64,000 nucleotides of DNA from Cololabis saira (lineage: Eukaryota > Chordata > Actinopteri > Beloniformes > Belonidae): the NCBI RefSeq assembly GCF_033807715.1, contig NC_084587.1, positions 11,267,916-11,331,915 of the forward strand. The letters are read 5' to 3'. Below are positions 11,713 to 21,048 of this stretch, in pieces. A model generated the notes under the pieces. The model searched no databases and was not told the origin of the DNA. It saw nothing but the letters and a program-made list of their open reading frames with translations. How positions within the stretch are numbered: position 1 is the stretch's first letter; each line of letters begins with the position of its first letter. The position numbers were made by a program, and so were the translations under genes.

Positions 11713-11717
11713 GTATG

Positions 11718-13100
11718 GGTTGTTTTTTAGTGCATACAGTACACATGCTGACTCTATTTCAGGTGCTGACATCTCAGATATTCATATCAGTGGTTGTTTA
11801 GCTTCTGCTCACATCAGCCGGAGGCTTATATAAAGATTTGATGAGCTCTTATCTCGCTAGTTAATCTAGCACCAAACTCAGTCATCCCAAAGTACAGTTT
11901 GGGATCAATCATGACAGTATTGCACGGTGAAATCAGGCGTTTGTCCCACGCTGCAGTCACACGTCTGCATCTATTGTTTGGGTCGCTACGAGCAGCTACC
12001 ACGAGTGAGGAAGACAATCTGTATCACTGTTTGAGCAGAAAATACGGTTATTTTGAAATTAATGTCAGCAACACACTTAAAAAAAGTAAGGCTAGGGAGA
12101 AAATATTTGAAAAGATGAGTGATACATTGTCTACATCATCGCTTGGGGACACATTTCACTAGACAGATTTCAATAGATTTATAGAGCAGTGCATGCATAA
12201 AGCTTCCCTGCTTAGTAATTGGCATCATATTTTATTTTTTGTGCCAAATACAACAGAATAAATAAACAGCACAGAAGAGACCTACTTTCACTGACCGTTA
12301 AATTAAGACATCAAAGGAAAAGAGACAACTGATTGTCTTTTATTTGGCAGTCTTTGTTATTCAATCATGAAAAGAAAGAAACCCATCAGGGGTGCTCGAA
12401 ATTATTGTGTGGTTCCATATAAAAGAAATGTTAAAACTAACAGTAATTTCTGGTAAATTAATTGTTCTGTTTATGTTAAATTCTGTTGCCTTTTTCCCAG
12501 AATTTTTACTTCATCATATCAGGCTCAAAGTATAAAAAAATGCAGTGTGAAAAACGCACATGGATGGTTTATCTGTCGCTGATGCATCTGCTTCATGGTA
12601 GAACATCTACAAGGAATTATTTCTTTGAGAAGTGATGATGGTGACGGGTTCACCACGCTGTGAGAGGCATTTTGCAGTTAAAAGAATCAGTGATTCCAGG
12701 GTAACAGCCGGGGCTACAGGCGGGAGACAAGACCAAAAACTAATATTGAATAGATGTGATTCAGCCCTCGGGTACGATTTCATTAAAATAAAAACATGAT
12801 TTTGTGGGAATTACTGCATGGGGGTCAGAGACGTTTCTAGAAATCATCATCAGTTAATAAAACAGTTGAAATGAAATGGAATTTTGAAAAAAAAGTCTCC
12901 CGTGCACAGAAATAGCATTAACTATAGTCAGACATGCTTTTTCTCTGGTCTTTTCCTTTCCTTTTTTTTTTTTTAGAAACTCAGAGGTACCAGCAACAAC
13001 AGGCAAGAAGCCTGTAGAGTCAGTTTTCTCATCATTGTATTAAGCTCTTTTTATTTATTTAATTATTTTTTGGGAGGTGAAAGTGAGGTGGATATGAATG
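11718..13100. other. Intronic sequence, nothing recognised
   Basis: No exon, RNA gene or repeat terminus recognised. Short AT-rich and T-rich runs only. Confidence 0.45.
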
Positions 13101-13290
13101 GGGGGGCACCTGCCACAATTCTGAATGACAAGAAAACATGCAACAGGCACACAAATATCTGGAATCTGAAAGAGAGAAAAGAACACGTAGAAAACAACAG
13201 AAACAGGCAGAGACAAAAACAGCAACCAACTCAGGTCTCTAAAATGGACTCAAGACCACTGCAGTTTTCTGTACCCAAAACTGTGAGGTG
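13101..13290. repeat. Dispersed repeat, copy 2 (related to 3738-3990)
   Basis: Carries GGAATCTGAAAGAGAGAAAA, ACAGGCAGAGACAAAAACAG, CAGCAACCAACTCAGGTC and CCCAAAACTGTGAGG in the same order as 3738-3990. It lies directly upstream of the LINE reverse-transcriptase relic. Confidence 0.5.
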
Positions 13291-13339
13291 AGCATGTAAG
13301 TGAGTGAGTGTGCAGGTGTGTATGTCTGTGTCCAGGAGT

Positions 13340-15030
13340 CCAGGAGAAATGTAGGGAGCAGAACAAGGACCTCTACATCACCTTCATAGACCTCACTAAG
13401 GCCTTTGATACAGTTGACCGGGAGATCCTCTGGACTATACTGCAGAAGTTTGGCGTTCCTCCCAAATTCTTCAGCATCCTGAAGCAGTTCCACAGTGGCA
13501 TGCAGGTATCTGTGCTTGTTGGCGGCCAGCAATCTCTCTCCTTCCCTGTAAAGGTTGGAGTGAAGCAGGGCTGTGTGCTGGCCCCAGTGATTTTCAATCT
13601 CTTCCTGACGGCAGCCACACTCCTCTTCCACAAATCCATCCAGGAAGAGGGTGGTGTGTGTAGCAGGGCAAGTGCTATGGGGCCCAACCGACAGGACAGA
13701 GAGGACACGGGGTTTTCGTGCAACTCTTTTATTCACCAGAAACTCTCACACGTGCACAAGCACCTTCTCCCACAGCAGCCTCTCCAACAGCCCCTTTGCT
13801 GCTGTGCAGTCCCTTCTTATGAAGGCAGGCAGGGTGGAGAGGCTAAGTGGCTGCTCCTCCACCCTGCCACAGTGTGAAAATTCATTTCCGCCTTGATGGT
13901 AGCTTGTTTAACATAAGATGCCTACAGGCCAAGACCAAGACTGGTTAGCAACATCTATGAGCTTCAATACGCAGACGATTGTGCTCTCCTGGACCACAGC
14001 CCGGTTGCTATGCAACAAGCCCTGGACACCATGTCCTCTGTTTATGGCTCGCTCGGCCTTGTGATTAACATCCACAAAACAGAGATCATGACACAAGAGC
14101 GATCCCCACCCCCCGTATTTAACATCTACGGCACACCCCTCAAGACTGTCCATCAGTTCTGCTACCTCGGAAGCATGCTGACTCCTTCCTGCCAAATAGA
14201 TGATGACATCCAAGCACGCATCAACCAAGCCTCCAACTCCTTTGGCAGACTGCGCTCTCGCGTGTTTGAAAACAACCATCTACGAACACAGACGAAAGTT
14301 GCTATCTACAGGGCAGTGTGCGTGTCTACACTGCTATATGGGTCGGAAGCTTGGACTATTTACCGACGCCACGTCAGGCGCCTTGATGCATTCAACATCA
14401 GATGCCTACAGCGCATCCTTGGCATCACTTGGCAGGACCGCTCCCCGCACACTGACATCCCCCACGCACTCCATCAGTATAGAGGCAGCACTAGCCCTGA
14501 GGCAACTCCAATGCGTTGGTCATGTCATCCGGATGCCTGGATGCTGCTTGCCTCGTCAGTTGCTTTGTGGACAGATTTTGTCAGCAAACAGGAAGCCCGG
14601 TGGCCCAAAGCTGCGGTACAAAGACCAGCTGAAACAGACCCTGAAGAGATGCAACATCAAACCGTTCTTTATGCCACGAAGGGGTCTCACAGCTTGAGGA
14701 GAGACGCACTCAGCAGCGGACGGTGCGGCGCCAGCAACGACACCAATGTACTGTCCCAGTACCACTTCAGCCTCCTGACCCAGTCCTCACATGTCCTGAC
14801 TGTGGCAGGATATGTGGCTCCAGAATTGGGCTTCATAGTCACATACAGTGGCATCATAGCCAGCACCGATAGCCACTGCCCAACACACCACAGCAGAAGG
14901 AAGCTACGTCGTCTTCGACTACGATGGGCCGCCAAGGAGGAGGATGTCTGTGTATATGTGTGTGTGCAAGGTGAAAACAAAGCTTTATCTGAACTGCACC
15001 AAGAGTGGTGGAGGGGGGGGGCATAACCAC
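13340..15030 (+). pseudogene. Decayed LINE ORF2: reverse transcriptase and C-terminal region
   Basis: Non-LTR retrotransposon RT, + strand. Visible in order: LYITFIDLTKAFDTVDREIL (RT block with the first catalytic Asp), GVKQGCVLAPVIFNLF, then after an inserted LTR and a frameshift QYADDCALLD at 13965-13994 (YADD catalytic motif), then the thumb/C-terminal region YLGSMLTPSCQID, LLYGSEAWTIYRRH, and in another frame LQCVGHVIRMPGCCLPRQ. At least two frameshifts plus the insertion make it non-functional. The wording resembles I/Nimb-like LINEs, but the clade is uncertain. No endonuclease domain is visible upstream, so it is 5' truncated. The region to about 15195 is probably its 3' end. Confidence 0.85.
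13659..13871 (-). mobile_element. Short solo LTR inserted in the LINE RT gene (213 bp)
   Basis: It interrupts the LINE reading frame between the GVKQGC block and the YADD block. Ends are TGTAGCAGGG and CCCTGCCACA (imperfect inverted repeat, TG...CA), flanked by GTGTG on both sides (13654-13658 and 13872-13876). The complement contains GTGAATAAAAG, a polyadenylation-like signal, giving minus orientation. The LINE frame resumes after it. No internal region remains, so it is a solo LTR or TRIM-like unit. Confidence 0.7.
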
Positions 15031-15196
15031 GCCACCCGAGATACCAGAAGCAGACAAGAAAGAAGCCCGGCCCACCCCCGCCGAGAAGGCAACAGAGGGA
15101 AGCCCGGGCAGAGCCCCCAAGACTCCGGAAGAAGGCAGCCAGGGAACCCACGGCAACGGACCAGGACCCCATCAGCTACCGCAACGGCAACAGTAA

Positions 15197-15259
15197 TACA
15201 TTTAAAGAAAAAAAATGGCTGAATTAATGAATAATAAAGAGGGAATATTGCACAAAAAT
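15197..15259. repeat. Direct repeat partner of 10287-10347
   Basis: CATTTAAAGAAAAAAAATGG then CTGAATTAATGAATAATAAA. It is about 90 percent identical over some 60 bp to 10287-10347 and lies just after the LINE relic. The sequences outside the block are not similar. Confidence 0.6.
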
Positions 15260-16219
15260 ATTTTTGAAATTACAAGTGCTGTTTCGTTCAGGCTGAAGGG
15301 TAGAAGGACCTGTCTAAATGATCTAACTTGCACATCTCTGAAAGCACGTAATAGCACTACATTTTTGCAGGTTCAGGGTAAAAACTAGGAGGATGGAACT
15401 GCAACAGGATGGACCTCCTCCTCAGTCCAATAAAATCCTCAGACGTACCAAACTAACACTCCATACCACTTGGTGGCGGTAGGGTACCACTTCCACTATT
15501 TACCAACCAAATAGGAGAAGAAGAACAAAATGAAGAGGAAATAAATATCTAGTTTTTAGAGGCAAGGCTGTGTTTTTTTGTTTTCTATCATACACAAATG
15601 TGGACGTGGGGGTGGTAAAATGGTCGGCCTGCAGCACAGACTCGCCACATACTTCACTTGTTGTACAATATGAAACAAAAACATAAATGAATAAAACAAA
15701 CGAAGCCCAGAAGTGCTCAGAGGCTAAATGTGAGCTCACACAACTTAGAAAGCTAGGGGGCGATCATTATAAATACATCTAAAACTTGAATCCGCTATAG
15801 ATTAATTTTCTTTTAAAAATGTACTTTGTCTGTTTCTTAATACTAATTATTACGAATCATTGCACTAATGGACTTTTAAAAATGGGTTTGATTCTTGTTT
15901 GATTTGCACCCCTTTATTCCTTTTGACTTTTTCTGTTTACCAATTTTGTCAGCCAGTAGTTCCCAGATTTTGGACAGATTTATTGTTACATGATGCCAAC
16001 TAACTAGGTGTTCATTTACTACATTAATGAAGGGACATTAGTCTGGTGCTGCTCCACGCCTCAAGACTGCTCTCTAACTACTCTCTAATTCAGTATCCAG
16101 TTTATACATTAAAATTCTCATTAGTATCCCTTTTTTTTTTTTGTTTTTTCAAAATGTTTCCTCCATCTTCTCCCATAAATTTCCCACTCCACATTTTCAT
16201 GCCTCCGCAGCTCGCAGTA
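15260..16219. other. Intronic sequence with one minor repeat
   Basis: The stretch at 15465-15530 (CCACTTGGTGGCGGTAGGGT, then GAAGAAGAAC) resembles a dispersed fish repeat. The remainder has nothing recognisable. Confidence 0.4.
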
Positions 16220-16223
16220 TTAA

Positions 16224-17135
16224 CATTTGTACTGTCTTTGGGTCAAAATGACCTAATTCTCCTGTCCTTCTTTCCTCCTGCTCTCTCCTTCCTTCTCCCT
16301 TCCTTCCTTCCTTCCTTCCTTCCTTCCTTCCTTCCTTCCTTCCTTCCTTCCTTCCTTCCTTCCTTCCTTCCTTCCTTCCTTCCTTCCTTCCTTCCTTCCT
16401 TCCTTCCTTCCTTCCTTCCTTCTTTACTCCCTTCCTCCTTCCTTCCTTCATTCCTTCCTCCTGCTCTCTCCTTCCTTCTCCCTTCCTCTTTCTTCCTTCC
16501 TCCTTCCTTCCTTCCTTCTCCCTTCCTCTTTCCTTCCCATCCTTCCTTCCTTCCTTCCTCCCTTCATTCCTTCCTCCCTTCCTCCTTTCCTTCCTTCATT
16601 TCTTCCTTCTTTTTTCCCTTCCTTCTTTCTTTCCTCCTGCTCTCTCCTTCCTTCTCCCTTCCTTCCTTCTTTACTTCCTTGCTTCCTCCCTTTCTTCCAT
16701 CCTTCCTCCCTTTCTTCCTTCCTTCTTTTCTCCCTTCCTTCTTTTCTCCCTTCCTTCCTTCCTTCTTTCCTTCCTTCTTTTTTCCCTTCCCTCCTTCTTT
16801 CCTCCTTTCTTTCCTTCCTTCCTTCTTTTCTCCATTCCTTCCTTCTTTTCTCCCTTCCTTCATTCTTTTCTCCCTTCCTTCATTCTTTTCTCCCTTTCTT
16901 CTTTTTTTCTTCCTTCCTTCCTTCTTTTCTTTCTTCCTTCCTTCTTTTTTTTCTTCCTTCCTTCCTTCTTTTCTTCCTTCCTTCTTTTCTCCTTTCATTA
17001 TTTCCTCCCTTCTTCCCCTCCTTCCTTCTTTTCTCCCTTCCTTCTTTTCTTTCTTCCTTCCTTCCTTCTTTTCTTCCTTCCTCCTTTCCTCCCTTCTTCC
17101 CTTCCTCCTTCCTTGACCCAAAGACAGCACAAGGG
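16224..17135. mobile_element. TTAA-flanked MITE whose interior is a TTCC microsatellite
   Basis: Left end CATTTGTACTGTCTTTGGGT and right end ACCCAAAGACAGCACAAGGG are inverted repeats. Both are bordered by TTAA (16220-16223 and 17136-17139). The inner flank GGGTCAAAATGACC is typical of an abundant fish MITE. Almost everything between is TTCC/TTTCC repeat, which normally would be a short unique core. There is no coding content. Confidence 0.78.
16286..17115. repeat. Polypyrimidine microsatellite, (TTCC)n and variants, about 830 bp
   Basis: A near-perfect TTCC run at about 16300-16420, then interrupted TTCC/TTTCTCCC variants to 17115. The plus strand is entirely pyrimidine over long stretches, so it could form triplex (H-DNA) or stall polymerase. 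The 356-codon LPSF-rich and 188-codon KEGRK-rich open frames across it are translation artefacts of the repeat. Confidence 0.95.
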
Positions 17136-17139
17136 TTAA

Positions 17140-18508
17140 CTTTGAAACGGTGAGCTGTGGTGATGGAGGAGATTTCCCTGAGCTGGTTGTTGCACTGCTG
17201 GCCTCAGCTTCTCTTTATGTCAGTGTTAAGATGAGAATATAAATGTAACAAGTTGAAGAGGGTGCTAAAACCAGTGAAAACATTGAGCTTGAATGTATAT
17301 CTCTACCTATAAACTGTTTGAGGTGAGTCTGAGTGGCGTTAACGTTAACAGCACCACATGCCGCGTCTCGTTCCCACTTTGTGCTCTTTAGGTGTGATAT
17401 TCTGCTCTCAGGCTGACTTCCACGTGTTTGTGAAGGGCTCTCGAGCTTTCTTCTCCCTCAAGCTTCATATAAGGCGCGCGCTGGATTGTGATGGAATCCC
17501 AGCCATCCATCGGGTACTTTGACATTTAGAAAGAAAATGTTACGCTCCTTTCTACCTGTCGTTTTCATATTGTGAAGCTGAAAAGAAATAGCCTTTGGCT
17601 GATTTTAAAAACATGGCTCTAAAAGCCACTTCTGTGCAGACTGACCCTAACTAGGTCTGCATACGATCACTTTAAAGCCTCTGCTTGTATAAGATTGGCG
17701 AGAGGAAAATAACATCAGAGATCAGCCAACTGCATGTCGCCGTCTTCGGTACATGGATATCTTCTAAGAAGGAGTCTGAAAGTTTTGTTCACTTGTTAGA
17801 AACGGATGGATGTGTGTTATCCTTCAGAGTTGTTTTAACCCCCGTGTCACATCTGTGTGCCTGCTGCCAGCATCCTGTGTCAAGAAAATTGCCACGATTT
17901 GTAAAACTCGCCAGCTTGTAATTCATTCTCAATTTCTCATCCTCATTTCTCATTTATCTTTAGCATGCAGTAGATTGATTGAAATGGGCAACCGCTATCT
18001 GTCTGAAAGGCTCAATTTCACATTCACATCCACTACTAACAAGGATTTTGCAGCCAGACATGAGCATGAATGCAAATGTCTGCTGTCAGTGATTACGGCA
18101 CAGGCAAGAATCTGTTTTGTGAAGATAAAAGGTGAGAGCTTTCATTAACAAGAAGAGAATTTTGTAATTTCCTTCTCCTTTCCTTCTTTAAAAAGCGTCT
18201 AACTGAAAATAATTGAATCCGTATATGCAAGCATCAATATGTACATCTGTTTTCATTTCGTCAAAATGAACCACTCTTAGATTTCCTGCAAATAAAGCAG
18301 CTGATCTGCTGCTCATTTAATGAAGTAACAGCGCCCTATTGATCACATATCTCCTTTGTTTCAGTCGGCCGTTGGCAAAAAGGCGACGTTAATTGCATAG
18401 TGGGGTGGGAGTGAGATTATTAGCCTCAGCTCCTGAAACTCAGCGCAGGTCACTAGGGTTCATCCATGCTGACAGGTGGAGAGGAAAAGTGCTTTGAGCT
18501 CGCTTGAC
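17140..18508. other. Intronic sequence, nothing recognised
   Basis: Low-repeat intronic DNA. Overlapping short open frames near 17685-18148 have no domain or splice support. Confidence 0.45.
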
Positions 18509-19788
18509 GACAAGGGCCAAACGCACTGCGACGGCCTAATGCGTCTCAGTTAAGGACAACGGCTTCAAGTACAGAAACGATTCAAATTCACAAGCTCAAA
18601 ACAAGGTACAAAAAGAGGAACGTGGTGCAAATGAAAAAACGTGCTGCAAAAAACAAAGACAAATGCAGCATCATCAAACGCGCTGCAAATAGAGAAACGA
18701 TGCAAAGCACAAAACGATATAAAACAAGAAACCATCTTCAAAAGACAAAACACTTCATAACCATAAAGACAAATGCAGCATCATCAAACGCGCTGCAAAT
18801 AGAGAAACGATAGAGAAACGATGCAAAGCACAAAACGATATAATCCTATGTGGACAGCGATGAAGCATTGTAGCACGTGGCCCCCTGCAGGGCTTTGAAC
18901 TGGACTCAAGACCTTTGAGGTAGCTCCAGATTCCTACCCCCCGTGCAGATCCCAACACCTGGAAGTTGGTTCAAACTGACTTGAATCACGGGAGCACCCT
19001 ATGGGGTGATTTGGAAGTCTGTGACAGTCATGCCAAATGTCTGATAATGACATTTGGCCACATATTCAACCCGACTGTGAATTGCTTTTGTCTCTCGCCT
19101 GATTTGTGTATTCCTGTTAAACTTCTTGTATAAAAACCTGGTTACAACATCACTCGAGGTCAGCCCACCGACCAAGACACTGTGTCTGTGTAGGTCTGCT
19201 GACCACCGGCTGAATTAAATCTCTCACCCCACAGCGGACTCCTGAACTGTTTTGATAAATTCCTCAACAACAGACACACGGGATGTAGAGAGAGACAAAA
19301 CAGCTGATTGTAACGTTAAAATATAATAAAGAAAACGTCTCGTAATGTACAGCGTTGTACAGTGATATAAACATTGTATATAAATATAATCAGATAAAAA
19401 TCACATTACCGTTCCCGCTGTATGTTTAAACCATGGATGTCTCTACATCCCGTGTGTCTGTCCATTGAGCTGTTACGCTGAGAGCGCCCCCTGCAGGTTT
19501 GGAGCACTTCCGGTTGTAGTGACCGGTTATGAAGTGTTTTGTCTTTTGAAGATGGTTTCTTGTTTTATATCGTTTTGTGATTTGCATCGTTTCTCTATTT
19601 GCAGTGCGTTTGATGATGCTGCATTTGTCTTTGTTTTTTGCAGCACGTTTTTTCATTTGCACCACGTTTCTCTTTTTGTACCTCGTTTTGAGTTTGTGAA
19701 TTTGAATCGTTTCTGTACTTGAAGCCGTTTTCCTTAACTGAGACGCATTAGGCCGTTGCAGTGCGTTTGGCCCTTGTCGGCCACCATA
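18509..19788. mobile_element. Large inverted-repeat (foldback) element with inserted core
   Basis: Arms at 18509-18763 and 19524-19778 are near-identical inverted copies (GACAAGGGCCAAACGCACTG... against its complement), about 255 bp each. Next to the left arm, 18765-18842 repeats part of the arm again. The centre holds a second inverted pair around CAGACACACGGGATGTAGAG and an unrelated 18850-19268 segment with a TTGTATAAAAACC TATA-like motif that could be a degraded LTR. The right terminus reads GGCCACCATA, similar to the 7856-8441 element. The left terminus is eroded. Confidence 0.75.
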
Positions 19789-19904
19789 CTTTCAGGCTGC
19801 CTTGCTAAGCTTTGCATCTGTTTCTGAAGCCAGCCCTCAGCGGTCAGTCAAGGCACTACAGTTTTCTGCATTACCCAGTTTGCATCAGACTGGAAGTAAC
19901 CCCT

Positions 19905-20045
19905 TGCCTAGCCTTTAATTTATTCATTTTTATTTAGCCATTCTTCAACCAGGAGGGTCCCGCTGAGATCACAGATCTCTTTTTTCCAGGGAGTCCTGGA
20001 CAAGCGGCAGCAGCAACCCATCCCACAAACAAGAGAAAGAATCCA
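19905..20045. repeat. 'TTTATTTAGCC...AGATCACAGATCTC' LINE-derived repeat
   Basis: ATTTTTATTTAGCCATTCTT, GAGGGTCCCGCTGAGATCAC and CAGGGAGTCCTGGACAAG match the general pattern of a common fish repeat. A relative is at 63115-63300. Confidence 0.5.
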
Positions 20046-20717
20046 ACCAATATGAAAAAGAGGAACTAAAATCAATGACAGATCAGTGATTGCATATCCA
20101 GGTCTTTCAAAATAGATTTCAAATTATTAAAAGAGACATGGGTTTGAACAGTGGTCTTAGTCGACATGTAAAAGTCTCAGGACAGTGCGTACTGACTATA
20201 AGACTTTTCTTGACGATAAAGACGGAGAGGGAGCAGACCAAGAGGGCTTTTGTAAATCCCTCTGTACAACTATGTGTGCTCTGATGAATTGCCAGATCAG
20301 GCCATTCAACCCGGGAATAAAGTTCACGGTGGCGAGTCTGAGGTTTACAGTTCGTCATAAATCGAAAGGATCTATTGTAAACTCAGTCAAGCAGAAGCGA
20401 TACATGGGCAGGGGCGTGCATTTAGAAAAGGTTTATCAACAGGTTTAGCAACAAGTCTCTTCTTTGCATTAAAAGAAAAACACATTTTGTTTCTAAAGTA
20501 AGTAAGCTAGTTTTATTTACACAACTCCACGTGAGATGTTGGGGGTGCGATCGTGGGTTGCATGGGGTTCATCTCCTCGCCCCCTCCCTGCCTGTTACCC
20601 TGCGGGAGGCATTGGGCGTCCCCTGCTTATTTTATTTTATCTGTGTAGACGTTGATATTAGTTCTGTAGGTCTTCATTTAGAGTTTAAGTTTAAGTTCAG
20701 TATTGAAATGTAATTCC
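20046..20717. other. Target region of the LINE, left side; nothing recognised
   Basis: Unrecognised sequence leading into the 101-bp repeat that flanks the LINE. A CTCCTCGCCCCCTCCCTGCC stretch is the only compositional feature. Confidence 0.4.
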
Positions 20718-20818
20718 CATATAAATATGTGGTACTTCTTCCTTTGTGTTAGTTTTGCTTCTTGTGCCTACTTGTTGTGAGCCCCATTGTTGACCCCTCA
20801 TCTCGCCATAAACACATG
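20718..20818. repeat. 101-bp direct repeat flanking the LINE, left copy
   Basis: From CATATAAATATGTGGTAC to CGCCATAAACACATG. By my reading it is identical over all 101 bases to 25233-25333. It behaves as the target-site duplication of the LINE between them. Confidence 0.9.
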
Positions 20819-21048
20819 TTTATGTTTATGTTTATGTTTATTGAAGGATCCCCATTAGAGACACATGACTGAGCCTCTAGTCTTCCTAGGGTCCTGAATA
20901 AAACAAATACAGTACAAATGTACAGCTAAAAATACAATTTAAAATAAAAACAGAAAATAAAAATAAAAAATAAAATAAAATACAAAGAACACAGATACAA
21001 AGAACAAATTCACATTATAAATCAAAAGAACAGATTTACAACTCACAG

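Noticed and set aside
13239..13736. 165-codon minus-strand frame over the LINE
   Set aside because: It is the shadow of the LINE RT coding strand plus the inserted solo LTR.
14687..15172. 161-codon minus-strand frame after the LINE relic
   Set aside because: Opposite strand of the GC-rich LINE 3' part. No domain is recognisable.
16046..17116. 356-codon open frame rich in Leu-Pro-Ser-Phe, and a 188-codon Lys-Glu-Gly-Arg frame opposite
   Set aside because: Both are translations of the TTCC microsatellite; the repeat lacks stop codons in these frames. No signal of a gene.
19020..19268. Solo LTR starting TGTGACAGTCATGCC and ending CTCAACA inside the large foldback element
   Set aside because: It has a TATA-like motif and TG...CA ends, but the flanking pentamers do not match, so the boundaries cannot be supported. 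Mentioned only within the foldback element.
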